A stretch of 64,000 bases of DNA, taken from NCBI RefSeq assembly GCF_900250075.1, contig NZ_LT977070.1, positions 1,874,444 to 1,938,443 on the forward strand, in the 5' to 3' direction. Below, one piece after another: positions 52,902 through 64,000 of this stretch (position 1 is the stretch's first letter; every line of letters begins with the position of its first letter). The position numbers were made by a program, and so were the translations under genes. The stretch is from Cupriavidus taiwanensis (GTDB lineage Bacteria > Pseudomonadota > Gammaproteobacteria > Burkholderiales > Burkholderiaceae). The notes beneath the pieces were generated by a model. That model was not told the DNA's origin, did not search any database, and worked only from the letters and a program-made list of their open reading frames with translations.

Positions 52902-53476
52902 AGCTCCACCTCGGCGGGGGCGATCACGCTGGCGTCGTGGCGCTCGGCCAGGCGCGGCAGGCGCACGTCTTCGACCTTCCAGCCGCGATGGCTGATGGCG
53001 CCGTGGAAGGGTGCGGTGCCCACCACGTTGCCGGTCAGGCGGATCGCGCTGGCGTCGAAGCCGTCGGCCAGCGTCACGCGGGTGCCCTCGGCTTCCTCGC
53101 GCACCGGGCGGATGGTGAAATGCTCGCGCAGCACCGCCCGGCAGCCATCGTGCACCAGGCGCGCGGCGGCGCCAATCTCGGCGTCGGCATAGCGCGCGAT
53201 GTCTTCCTCGACGAAGTCGACGAAGCGGGCATCGCGCTGCAGCAGTCCGAGCAATTGCAGCGCGGCCACCGGACTGGCTTCCTTCAGCGCCGGCGCAGGC
53301 TCGGCAACCGGCGCCGGGGCGGGTGCCGCCACCGGGGCCGCGGCCGCCTGCGCGGCGGGCTCGCCTGCGCGCAGGCGCTTGATGCCGGCGGCCAGCTCGC
53401 GGTTGCCAAGGATCGCGAAGAAGGTGCCCATGGCAAGCGAGAGCCTGCCAAAGAAAGAGAGGTTCGGGTCAGGCAT
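52898..53476 (-). CDS. DUF2760 protein
   Basis: A 192-residue protein. The N-terminus (MPDPNLSFFGRLSLAMGTFF) is followed by a Pro/Ala-rich linker near residues 40-65 and the DUF2760 core (AALQLLGLLQRDARFVDFVE; EDIARYADAEIGAAARLVHD; RLTGNVVGTAPFHGAISHRG). GAGGAG lies 8 bases upstream of ATG 53476, preferred over an in-frame GTG at 53485. It is the first gene of the operon and overlaps the first Hsp70 by four bases. Its constant pairing with these Hsp70s suggests a co-chaperone or client, which is inference. Confidence 0.87.
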   Translation of the reverse strand: MPDPNLSFFGRLSLAMGTFFAILGNRELAAGIKRLRAGEPAAQAAAAPVAAPAPAPVAEPAPALKEASPVAALQLLGLLQRDARFVDFVEEDIARYADAEIGAAARLVHDGCRAVLREHFTIRPVREEAEGTRVTLADGFDASAIRLTGNVVGTAPFHGAISHRGWKVEDVRLPRLAERHDASVIAPAEVEL

Positions 53477-53513
53477 GGATAACACTCCTCTGTGCGCGGA
53501 TGCGGAGGACCGC

Positions 53514-55478
<1,965 letters not shown>

Positions 55479-55806
55479 TGACTGCTGTTTCCTTCGTGCA
55501 TCGCGTGTCGACGGCAGTGCGCACGAGGGCGCGCGTAATTCCAACCTGCTGTCAAGGCTCGCGTGGGGTTCGGCGGGGGCGGGGCGGATAACCGTTGGCC
55601 GCGGCCGTTTGAATAGGGGCCGCATATTCTACAGCCATTGCTGCGTCGCAGCAGGTTCCGGGCCCGGAATGCGTGGCGGCTAGTCTGCCGGAATGCGTGG
55701 TATTTGCAACAGGATGGGCCGAAAAGCGCGGCAGAAGCCGCTGCCATGGCGGAAATTGCGAGAAATTCCGCACCGGCCGCCGCGCTACGGCCGGCCAAGT
55801 GCCGCC
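55479..55806 (-). promoter_or_regulatory. 328-bp gap upstream of the RpoD-like gene with -10 box and direct repeats
   Basis: No gene is seen. Reading the minus strand, TAGAAT (plus-strand ATTCTA, 55626-55631) is a five-of-six -10 box, which would put the start near 55619 with a leader of about 140 bases. Upstream of it are two exact copies of a 13-bp element (CCGGAATGCGTGG on the plus strand) at 55664-55676 and 55688-55700, 24 bases apart, centred near -51 and -75. That position suits an activator. The -35 (CTGCTG-like) is poor, which also fits an activated promoter. Confidence 0.4.
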
Positions 55807-56265
55807 TCATGCATAGTCCAGCGGCAGCGCGGTGGTGTACTTGATCTGCTCCATCGCGAAGCTGGAACTGACATCGGCCAGCTCGGCGCCCTGGATCAGG
55901 TTCTTGTAGACGCGGTCGTAGGCGGCGATATCCGGCACCACCACGCGCAGCAGGTAGTCGGTGTCGCCCGCCATGCGATAGAACTCGGTCACTTCCGGGA
56001 TCGACGACACCACTCCGTGGAACTGCTTGAGCCATTTCACGTTGTGCTGGCTGGTGCGGACGGAGACGAACACCGTGACGCCGGCATTGAGCTTGGCGGC
56101 GTCGAGCAGCGCCACGCGCTTGCGGATCAGGCCGGCTTCCTCCAGCTTCTGGATGCGGCGCCAGCATGGGGTCGAGCTCAGTCCGACCCGCTCGCCGATT
56201 TCCGCCACCGGCAGGGTGGCGTCTTCCTGCAGCAGGGCGAGGATCTGTTTGTCGTAGCGGTCCAT
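55807..56265 (-). CDS. Lrp/AsnC-family regulator
   Basis: A 152-residue regulator: helix-turn-helix MDRYDKQILALLQEDATLPV, then IGERVGLSSTPCWRRIQKLE, followed by the RAM ligand-binding domain (VTVFVSVRTSQHNVKWLKQF; VTEFYRMAGDTDYLLRVVVP). Proteins of this family bind amino acids and form dimers-to-octamers. It lies 56 bases downstream of a cysteine-dioxygenase-like gene in the same direction, so a cysteine or related sulfur amino acid is a plausible ligand, but that is inferred from context. Confidence 0.92.
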   Translation of the reverse strand: MDRYDKQILALLQEDATLPVAEIGERVGLSSTPCWRRIQKLEEAGLIRKRVALLDAAKLNAGVTVFVSVRTSQHNVKWLKQFHGVVSSIPEVTEFYRMAGDTDYLLRVVVPDIAAYDRVYKNLIQGAELADVSSSFAMEQIKYTTALPLDYA

Positions 56266-56321
56266 GGTGCGTGGCGGTCAGGTGGAAAGGGCGCGCCCGC
56301 ACCAGGCGCGGAGCGGGTCAG

Positions 56322-56885
56322 CTAGGCGTCGGCGGGGACCAGCAGGTTCACGCCGGTCGCAATATGGTCGCGGCTGACCCCGTATAGATGCAGGGAAACC
56401 GCGATCTCGTCGCTGGTGTTGCCGAGCGCGTGGATATGCTGCAGGCCGCCCGGCACGCTGAAGGTATCGCCCGCGCTGCGCGTGACGGTATTGGCATGGT
56501 GCGCGTGCCGGCTGGCGGGATCCCACCGGTAATGCTGCTCGGTCAGCGTGCCGCGCAGCACGCGGTAGGCGCACCAGGTGCGGTGGCCATGCACCGGGCT
56601 GGCCTGGCCCGGGCGCCAGACCAGCACCATGGCCGAGAAGCGTTCCAGCGGATCGCCGTAGACCAGGTGCCGGGTATAGGTGTCGGCTGAGCCCAGCAAG
56701 GCCCCCGGCGGCAACGCCGCCAGCAGCGTTTCGGTATCGGGCAGGTGCTGCGCGATGTGGCTGGCAACCAGGCGCGCGCTGTTGCTGAAGATGTCGGCGA
56801 GGTCGAGCGCCAGCCGGTCGAGCGGGGCGCCGGCCGGGCGGGCGGCGGCAAGCGGGGAGGCAGTAGCGGGGAAGGCGGTCGTCAT
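56322..56885 (-). CDS. Cysteine dioxygenase-type cupin
   Basis: A 187-residue thiol dioxygenase-like cupin. Iron ligands are expected from SPVHGHRTWCAYRVLRG (H99 and H101) and the later GGLQHIHALGN. This is the CDO/3-mercaptopropionate dioxygenase pattern, which oxidises a thiol to a sulfinate with oxygen; the substrate cannot be separated between cysteine and 3-mercaptopropionate by eye. A/T-rich sequence upstream (56965-57035) contains GGAAT-N9-ATTCC at 56971-56989, a possible binding site for the Lrp regulator encoded next door. Confidence 0.82.
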   Translation of the reverse strand: MTTAFPATASPLAAARPAGAPLDRLALDLADIFSNSARLVASHIAQHLPDTETLLAALPPGALLGSADTYTRHLVYGDPLERFSAMVLVWRPGQASPVHGHRTWCAYRVLRGTLTEQHYRWDPASRHAHHANTVTRSAGDTFSVPGGLQHIHALGNTSDEIAVSLHLYGVSRDHIATGVNLLVPADA

Positions 56886-57086
56886 GGCGGGCTTCGTCGG
56901 CTTGTTCTTGTCTGTTCATGATATGGACCGGCGGTAGCACAGGCATGCGATTTGTCCTTCCAGGCAGGCTGGAATTGTAATGCCATTCCTGTAGAGAGCG
57001 AATTATTGGAATTTTGTTCTATCGGGTCGCGGTTGGCGCGATAACGCCCGCTGCCGGTTGCGGGGGCGCCTGTGGGCGGCGACGGC

Positions 57087-57851
57087 CTAGCCGCCTTCAT
57101 CCTTGGGCCAGAACGTGATCAGGATATTGGACGGCGCCACGCCGTTGCTGTCGCGCGGCAGCGGATCGGAGCGCTGCACCGCGCGCAGCACCGCGTTGTC
57201 CCAGCCGGCATTGCCGCTGGACCTGGCAAGCCGCGTCGACAGCAGCGAGCCATCGGGCGCCATGTGCACGGCGACCACCGCCGCCGGATTGCCGGCGACA
57301 TCCTCGTCGAAGATGATGTTGGGCTTGACCCGCTGGCGCACGCGCTCGGCATAGCCCGAGGACGGCCTGGCCGACGAGCCGGAACCGCCCCCGGTGTTGG
57401 CCGTGGCGCCGGCGCCGCCCGCCTGCGCGCGCAGGCGCGCCAGTTCGGCCTTGCGCTCGGCATTGCTGGCCTGGCGCTGCGCCTCCGCGGCCTTGCGTTG
57501 CGCATCCTTGCGTGCCGCTTCGGCGCGGGCCTGGTTTTCACGCTGCCGCGCCTGCTCGGCCTCGCGCTCGGCCTGCCTGGCCTTGCGCTGCTTTTCCTGC
57601 AGCGAGATATCGGCGTCCTCTTCCTCGACGGGCTGCGGCACCGGCGCCGGCTTGACGGCAGGCTCTGGCGCGATGGCTTCGGGGGCGGGCTCCCACAGTT
57701 CCGCCGCGACGCCGGTGGGCACGGCGTTGCGCCAGCGCACGCCGTAGTACAGCAGGGCCCCCAGCAGCAGGTGCATGAGCAGGGCCAGCAGGAAGCAGGT
57801 CAGCGTGCGCCGCTCGCGCACGGGCTGGTAGGGATAGGCGGCGGTCTGCAT
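57087..57851 (-). CDS. TolA-like cell-envelope protein
   Basis: A 254-residue protein with the three-part TolA/TonB layout: one N-terminal membrane helix (TLTCFLLALLMHLLLGALLY), a long charged helix rich in Ala/Glu/Lys/Arg/Gln (about residues 80-150), and a C-terminal TonB-like domain (YAERVRQRVKPNIIFDEDVA; AVVAVHMAPDGSLLSTRLAR; ILITFWPKDE). ATG 57851 has AAGGA just upstream; ATG 57881 has none. No tolQ, tolR, tolB or pal gene is adjacent. It may be a second TolA-type protein, or tolA separated from the operon. Confidence 0.82.
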   Translation of the reverse strand: MQTAAYPYQPVRERRTLTCFLLALLMHLLLGALLYYGVRWRNAVPTGVAAELWEPAPEAIAPEPAVKPAPVPQPVEEEDADISLQEKQRKARQAEREAEQARQRENQARAEAARKDAQRKAAEAQRQASNAERKAELARLRAQAGGAGATANTGGGSGSSARPSSGYAERVRQRVKPNIIFDEDVAGNPAAVVAVHMAPDGSLLSTRLARSSGNAGWDNAVLRAVQRSDPLPRDSNGVAPSNILITFWPKDEGG

Positions 57852-57977
57852 GGTCCTTGGATGCGGCGGAAACCAGGCCATTTCATTCTATGAGGCGCAA
57901 CCGCATCAACCAAGGCAGGGCGGCACAGGCTGCGCCTGCCGTGGTCGCGCCAAAGGCACGGCAAGGCCGCGCGGGCT

Positions 57978-58346
57978 TCAGCCCCTGGTGAAGATTTCGA
58001 GGAAGTGCTTGCTGGGATCCTCGAAATAGATGCGCCGGCCGCCGTCATCGGTATTGACCTCGCCGGGGCGGCGCCGGTAAGGGTCGGCCCAGTACGTGAG
58101 CCGGTGCGCGCGGATCCGGGCAAAACCGTGGTCGAACTCGGCGTCGCTGACCAGGAAGGCATAGTGCTGCATGGCGATCTCGCCTTCCGCGTCCATGAAG
58201 TCGAGGGTCACGCCGTTGTCCAGCGCCACGCCGAGGAAGGGCCCGAACGGCTCGGCCGGGGGGCGGCCCAGGACCTCGCACAGGAAGTCCGCGGCGGCCT
58301 GCTTGTCGTGAGAGAAGACGATGGTGTGGTTAAGCTGGACGGCCAT
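57978..58346 (-). CDS. VOC-family (glyoxalase-like) protein
   Basis: A 122-residue single-VOC protein: MAVQLNHTIVFSHDKQAAAD opens the first beta-alpha-beta unit, followed by FLGVALDNGVTLDFMDAEGE, QHYAFLVSDAEFDHGFARIR and the closing GRRIYFEDPSKHFLEIFTRG. Metal ligands of this fold (His8, a Gln/Glu and the final Glu) appear present. Its role could be isomerase, ring-cleavage or resistance; no partner is evident beside it. A TetR gene follows the same strand upstream, separated by 74 bases. Confidence 0.83.
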   Translation of the reverse strand: MAVQLNHTIVFSHDKQAAADFLCEVLGRPPAEPFGPFLGVALDNGVTLDFMDAEGEIAMQHYAFLVSDAEFDHGFARIRAHRLTYWADPYRRRPGEVNTDDGGRRIYFEDPSKHFLEIFTRG

Positions 58347-58420
58347 GTCGCAATCTCCGTGCTGGGTCGATGCCTCCTCCAGCGTACAAGGAAATCGCCG
58401 GTTTGGCCGGGGGGGCGGGG

Positions 58421-59116
58421 TCAGGCGCCGTCCAGCTTGCGCAACGCCGCACCGACTTCGCCATGGAACGCGCGCAGCGCTTCCAGCTCGATATTCGCCG
58501 GCTGCAGCGCGGGCCACAGCAGGGCCACCATGCCCGCGGCGGTCTTGTCGATATCGACCTCGCGCTCGCGCGCGATGGCATCCCACAAGATATGCTCCAT
58601 CGGCCCCAGGATGGCAGAGCGCAACAGGCTCAGCGGCAGGTCGGCGCGAATCTCGCCATGTTCGCGGCCGCGCGCCAGCAGTTCCATCAGCGGCGCCGTA
58701 TAGCGGCGCTGCAGCGGCACGAACTCCTGCCCGAGGTCCGGCCCCTTGGCCCGTCCTTCGGACAGCACCAGCGCGCACAGCCCGGTGCCCTGGATCAGAA
58801 ACAGGCGCAGGTGCGTCTTCACGTAGAACGCCAGCTGGTCCCTGGTGCTCTGGTCGCGCGGCATGCCGCGCTCGACCGCGTCGATGATTTCGTCGTACCA
58901 GTCCTCGATGACCCGCACGCACAGCTTGCGCTTGCTCTGGAAGTACGTGAACACCGTCGCCTCCGACACGCCCAGGCGCTGGGCTATCTCGGTGGTGGTG
59001 GTCTTGTCGTAGCCCAGTTCGGCGAACACCTCGCGGCTGACGCGCAGGATGTCGCGGATGCGTTGTTCCGCCCTGGCGCCGGACGGGATCCGGCGGGTGG
59101 CGGCGTTGTCTTCCAT
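58421..59116 (-). CDS. TetR-family regulator divergent from the acyl-CoA operon
   Basis: A 231-residue regulator. The helix-turn-helix is IRDILRVSREVFAELGYDKT then TTEIAQRLGVSEATVFTYFQ; the remainder is the helical ligand domain (CVRVIEDWYDEIIDAVERGM). It is divergent from an acyl-CoA synthetase/carboxylase operon, the classic arrangement for a TetR repressor of acyl-CoA catabolism. A TetR-type regulator called LiuQ has been proposed for leucine/isovalerate genes in betaproteobacteria; this could be its counterpart. Two identical-type dyads in the 342-bp divergent gap are the likely operators. Confidence 0.88.
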   Translation of the reverse strand: MEDNAATRRIPSGARAEQRIRDILRVSREVFAELGYDKTTTTEIAQRLGVSEATVFTYFQSKRKLCVRVIEDWYDEIIDAVERGMPRDQSTRDQLAFYVKTHLRLFLIQGTGLCALVLSEGRAKGPDLGQEFVPLQRRYTAPLMELLARGREHGEIRADLPLSLLRSAILGPMEHILWDAIAREREVDIDKTAAGMVALLWPALQPANIELEALRAFHGEVGAALRKLDGA

Positions 59117-59458
59117 GGTGGCGGTTCCCGGCAGGCGAAAGCGCGAATGATAGGCCGCATCCCGATTGTGGGCGCGGAACTGCGGCAGCGCGGACCAGGC
59201 GGTTGCCGCGCAATGCCGTCACATCGTACTCCATTTCACGAGAAGTTGAGTAAGCCTCAAATTAATGTTGAATTTTCGGGCCGGCCCGTATACCTTTTCG
59301 TCATTCCGCTGTGACGAGACCGGAAGTCGAATGACCATCCGGCAGCACGGCCAGCAGCTTCACGGGGTTAACCCGGACTGGGCGAATCACCCCGGCGATA
59401 TTCGTGATCTTGAGTTGCGCTCAACTCAAGTCGAAACCGACGCGCTTTGGAGACAACG
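59117..59458. promoter_or_regulatory. Divergent control region with two TTGAG-N5-CTCAA dyads
   Basis: This 342-bp gap holds no gene. TTGAGTAAGCCTCAA lies at 59246-59260 and TTGAGTTGCGCTCAA at 59410-59424; both are TTGAG-N5-CTCAA. The second lies within a larger perfect inverted repeat (arms CTTGAGTT 59409-59416 and AACTCAAG 59423-59430), ending 28 bases before the synthetase ATG. Between them a weak promoter, TTGAAT (59268-59273) and TATACC (59289-59294) with a 15-base spacer, faces the synthetase gene. Two copies of one dyad in a TetR-flanked gap are strong evidence for operators, with DNA looping possible over about 164 bases. Confidence 0.6.
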
Positions 59459-61183
<1,725 letters not shown>

Positions 61184-61240
61184 GCGCCGGATCCGAGAGA
61201 TTAACCCTACACAACCGATAACCGACTGCCCGAGGCCCCT

Positions 61241-62848
61241 ATGGCGGTAATTGAAACCAAGCTGAACGCCCGCTCCGAGTCGTTCAGGACCAACGCGCAG
61301 GCAATGCAGGCACTGGTTGCCGACCTGCAGGAAAAGATCGCGAAGCTGGCCGAAGGCGGCGGCGCGGCCGCGCGCGACAAGCACCTGGCGCGCGGCAAGC
61401 TGCTGCCGCGCGAACGCGTGCAGCAGCTGCTCGATCCCGGCACGCCGTTCCTGGAGCTGTCGCAGCTGGCCGCGTACGACATGTACGACGATGCCGCGCC
61501 CGGCGCCGGCATCATCACCGGCATCGGCCGCGTGGCCGGGCAGGAATGCGTGATCGTCTGCAACGACGCCACCGTCAAGGGCGGCACGTATTACCCGATG
61601 ACGGTCAAGAAGCATGTGCGGGCGCAGGAGATCGCCGAGGAGAACCACCTGCCGTGCATCTACCTGGTCGATTCGGGCGGCGCCAACCTGCCCAACCAGG
61701 ACGAGGTCTTCCCCGACCGCGACCACTTCGGCCGCATCTTCTACAACCAGGCCAACCTGTCCAAGCGCGGCATCCTGCAGATCGCGGTGGTGATGGGCTC
61801 GTGCACCGCGGGCGGCGCCTATGTGCCGGCGATGAGCGACGAGTCGATCATCGTCAAGAACCAGGGCACCATCTTCCTGGGCGGCCCGCCGCTGGTGAAG
61901 GCCGCCACCGGCGAGGAAGTCAGCGCCGAGGACCTGGGCGGCGCCGACGTGCATACGCGGCTGTCCGGCGTGGCCGACTATTTCGCGCAGAACGACCATC
62001 ACGCGCTGAGCCTGGCGCGCAATATCGTGCAGCACCTGAACCGGCGCAAGCCGGACCAGATCCGCCTGCACGAGCCGGTCGAGCCGCTGTACCCGGTGGA
62101 AGAGCTGTATGGCGTGATCCCGACCGATACGCGCAAGCCGTATGACGTGCGCGAGGTGATCGCGCGCCTGGTCGACGGCTCCGAGTTCGACGAGTTCAAG
62201 GCCCGCTACGGCACCACGCTGGTGTGCGGCTTCGCCCGCATCTGGGGCTATCCGGTGGGGATCGTTGCCAACAACGGCATCCTGTTCTCGGAGTCGGCGC
62301 TCAAGGGCGCGCACTTTATCGAGCTGTGCTGCCAGCGCAAGATCCCGCTGGTGTTCCTGCAGAACATCACCGGCTTCATGGTCGGGCGCAAGTACGAGAA
62401 CGAGGGCATCGCGCGCAACGGCGCCAAGATGGTGACCGCGGTGGCTACGGCGCAGGTGCCCAAGTTCACGGTGATCATCGGCGGCTCGTTCGGTGCCGGC
62501 AACTACGGCATGTGCGGGCGCGCGTATTCGCCGCGCTTTTTGTGGATGTGGCCGAACGCGCGCATCTCGGTGATGGGCGGCGAGCAGGCCGCGAGCGTGC
62601 TGGCGACGGTGCGCCGCGATGGCATCGAAGCGAAGGGCGGCCAGTGGAGCGCGCAGGAGGAAGACGCCTTCAAGCAGCCGATCCGCGACCAGTACGAGCA
62701 CCAGGGGCACCCGTACTACGCCAGCGCGCGACTGTGGGACGACGGCGTGATCGATCCCGCGCAGACGCGCACGGTGCTGGGGCTGGGCCTGTCGGCCAGC
62801 CTCAATGCGCCGATCGACGAGATGAAGTTCGGCGTGTTCCGCATGTAA
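61241..62848 (+). CDS. Acyl-CoA carboxylase beta subunit (methylcrotonoyl-CoA type)
   Basis: A 535-residue carboxyltransferase subunit. N-terminal and C-terminal crotonase-fold halves are visible: [40 protein letters not shown] and [20 protein letters not shown], then [39 protein letters not shown] and [20 protein letters not shown] with [33 protein letters not shown] and [13 protein letters not shown] are typical of MccB/LiuB, the 3-methylcrotonoyl-CoA carboxylase of leucine degradation; geranyl-CoA carboxylase is an alternative. It lies 57 bases after the synthetase and 31 bases before the alpha subunit gene. Confidence 0.9.
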   Translation: MAVIETKLNARSESFRTNAQAMQALVADLQEKIAKLAEGGGAAARDKHLARGKLLPRERVQQLLDPGTPFLELSQLAAYDMYDDAAPGAGIITGIGRVAGQECVIVCNDATVKGGTYYPMTVKKHVRAQEIAEENHLPCIYLVDSGGANLPNQDEVFPDRDHFGRIFYNQANLSKRGILQIAVVMGSCTAGGAYVPAMSDESIIVKNQGTIFLGGPPLVKAATGEEVSAEDLGGADVHTRLSGVADYFAQNDHHALSLARNIVQHLNRRKPDQIRLHEPVEPLYPVEELYGVIPTDTRKPYDVREVIARLVDGSEFDEFKARYGTTLVCGFARIWGYPVGIVANNGILFSESALKGAHFIELCCQRKIPLVFLQNITGFMVGRKYENEGIARNGAKMVTAVATAQVPKFTVIIGGSFGAGNYGMCGRAYSPRFLWMWPNARISVMGGEQAASVLATVRRDGIEAKGGQWSAQEEDAFKQPIRDQYEHQGHPYYASARLWDDGVIDPAQTRTVLGLGLSASLNAPIDEMKFGVFRM

Positions 62849-62879
62849 TCGTGGCATGCCACAACGACTAGGAAGCTCA

Positions 62880-64000
62880 ATGTTCAACAAGATCCTGATC
62901 GCCAACCGCGGAGAAATCGCCTGCCGCGTGGCCGCCACCTGCCGCCGGCTGGGCATCCGCACCGTCGCGGTGTATTCCGATGCCGATGCCGACGCGCGCC
63001 ACGTCGCCTTCTGCGACGAGGCCGTGCATATCGGCGGCGCCGCCGCGCGCGACAGCTACCTGCGCGCCGACCACATCATCGAGATGGCGAAGGAGACCGG
63101 CGCCCAGGCCATCCACCCGGGCTACGGCTTCCTGTCCGAGAACGAAGCCTTCGCCGAGGCCTGCGCCGCGGCGGGGCTGGTCTTCATCGGCCCGCCGGCC
63201 TCTGCCATCCATGCGATGGGCAGCAAGAGCGCGGCCAAGCAGCTGATGGAGAAGGCGGCGGTGCCGCTGGTGCCGGGCTACCACGGCGAGGACCAGGACC
63301 CGGCGCTGCTGCGCCGCGAGGCCGACCGCATCGGCTACCCGGTGCTGCTCAAGGCCAGCGCGGGCGGCGGCGGCAAGGGCATGCGCGTGGTCGAGTCCGG
63401 CGACGGCTTCGAGGCCGCGCTGGCGTCGGTCAAGCGCGAGGCCAGCGCCAGCTTCGGCGACGACAAGGTGCTGGTGGAGAAGTACCTGACCCGTCCGCGC
63501 CATATCGAGATCCAGGTGTTTGCCGATACCCACGGCAACTGCGTCTACCTGTTCGAGCGCGACTGCTCGGTGCAGCGCCGCCACCAGAAGGTGCTGGAGG
63601 AAGCGCCGGCGCCCGGCATGACCGAGGAGCGCCGCCGCGCCATGGGCGAGGCGGCGGTGGCCGCGGCCAAGGCGGTTGGCTACGTCGGCGCCGGCACGGT
63701 GGAGTTCATCGCCGATTATTCCAACGGCGAGGACGGCTCGTTCTACTTCATGGAGATGAACACCCGCCTGCAGGTCGAACACCCGGTGACCGAGATGATC
63801 ACCGGCCAGGACCTGGTCGAATGGCAGCTGCGCGTCGCCGCCGGTGAGCCGCTGCCGCTGGCGCAGGAGCAACTGCGCATCGACGGCCATGCGCTGGAAG
63901 CACGCATCTACGCCGAGAATCCCGACAAGCAGTTCCTGCCGTCCACCGGCACGCTGCGCTTCCTGCGCACGCCGCCGGCGGTGCAGTTCATGCGTGGCGA
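62880..64000 (+). CDS. Acyl-CoA carboxylase alpha subunit (biotin carboxylase part), 3' end outside window
   Basis: The frame starts [20 protein letters not shown] at 62880 (AGGAAG four bases upstream) and stays open to the window end, giving about 373 residues of an expected ~650-670. The biotin carboxylase domain shows the ATP-grasp lysine loop [35 protein letters not shown], and [20 protein letters not shown] followed by [11 protein letters not shown]. The biotin-carrier domain with its MKM motif would lie beyond 64000. Together with the upstream beta subunit it should form 3-methylcrotonoyl-CoA carboxylase or a close relative. No stop or frameshift is seen in the visible part. Confidence 0.92.
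   Translation, partial: MFNKILIANRGEIACRVAATCRRLGIRTVAVYSDADADARHVAFCDEAVHIGGAAARDSYLRADHIIEMAKETGAQAIHPGYGFLSENEAFAEACAAAGLVFIGPPASAIHAMGSKSAAKQLMEKAAVPLVPGYHGEDQDPALLRREADRIGYPVLLKASAGGGGKGMRVVESGDGFEAALASVKREASASFGDDKVLVEKYLTRPRHIEIQVFADTHGNCVYLFERDCSVQRRHQKVLEEAPAPGMTEERRRAMGEAAVAAAKAVGYVGAGTVEFIADYSNGEDGSFYFMEMNTRLQVEHPVTEMITGQDLVEWQLRVAAGEPLPLAQEQLRIDGHALEARIYAENPDKQFLPSTGTLRFLRTPPAVQFMRG

Noticed and set aside
55674..55689. Sigma-54 (-24/-12) promoter: TGGC...TGC with GG-N10-GC spacing
   Set aside because: It faces the 3' end of the convergent-strand Lrp gene, matches only the core dinucleotides, and no plus-strand gene follows.

Overview
The window is GC-rich (about two thirds G+C), densely coded DNA. 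Codon use is strongly GC3-biased, and the gene order mltG-tmk-holB-pilZ-(GNAT)-tatD is typical of Burkholderiales. Together with the protein sequences this points to a Cupriavidus/Ralstonia-type betaproteobacterium, probably the main chromosome because tmk and holB are core genes. I see no rRNA, tRNA, CRISPR, insertion sequence, prophage or plasmid gene. Both ends cut a gene: the 3' end of mltG on the left and the 5' part of a biotin-dependent carboxylase alpha subunit on the right.

Layout. 1-5.0 kb: core block mltG', tmk, holB, pilZ, an acetyltransferase, tatD, an ankyrin-repeat protein and a DUF1232 protein. 5.0-10.7 kb: egtB, an azoreductase with a divergent LysR regulator, a DoxX membrane protein, a DUF4136 lipoprotein and a REC-EAL protein. 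10.9-14.6 kb: an FtsK-type translocase with a long Ala/Pro/Glu-rich linker containing a 9-bp tandem repeat, then a cupin. 14.6-18.3 kb: a minus-strand operon LysR > flavin monooxygenase > CMD protein > AhpD-like protein. 18.4-21.8 kb: a fused osmoprotectant-type binding-protein/permease, a MocR regulator and a DUF2970 protein. 21.8-28.4 kb: a triheme cytochrome c with a Tat-exported FAD oxidoreductase, an acyltransferase and two outer-membrane barrel proteins.

28.5-42.1 kb is a long co-directional run: formylglycine-generating enzyme, lipoprotein HAD phosphatase, lipoprotein arylsulfatase, membrane-fused spermidine-synthase-like protein, then a complete MoxR/VWA (Bat-type) operon. The logic is clear for the first part: the FGE homologue would mature the sulfatase whose CTAGR motif lies 1.6 kb downstream, and both appear to act outside the cytoplasm. 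42.2-48.2 kb holds an AspT-type transporter, a class II glutamine amidotransferase, a second membrane-fused SAM-fold protein and a signal-bearing protein-isoaspartate methyltransferase. 48.2-53.5 kb is a tightly overlapped DUF2760-Hsp70-Hsp70 operon, followed by an RpoD-like sigma factor.

The last part carries an Lrp regulator with a cysteine-dioxygenase-like cupin, a solitary TolA-like protein, a VOC protein, and a TetR regulator divergent from an acyl-CoA synthetase-carboxylase beta-carboxylase alpha operon. That operon looks like branched-chain (leucine/isovalerate) acyl-CoA catabolism. Its intergenic region holds two copies of the dyad TTGAG-N5-CTCAA, the best candidate operator in the window. 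The least-described parts are the DUF2760/twin-Hsp70 operon, the sulfatase-to-MoxR run and the LysR-monooxygenase-CMD operon. All functional statements rest on reading motifs and families by eye; no database search was run.
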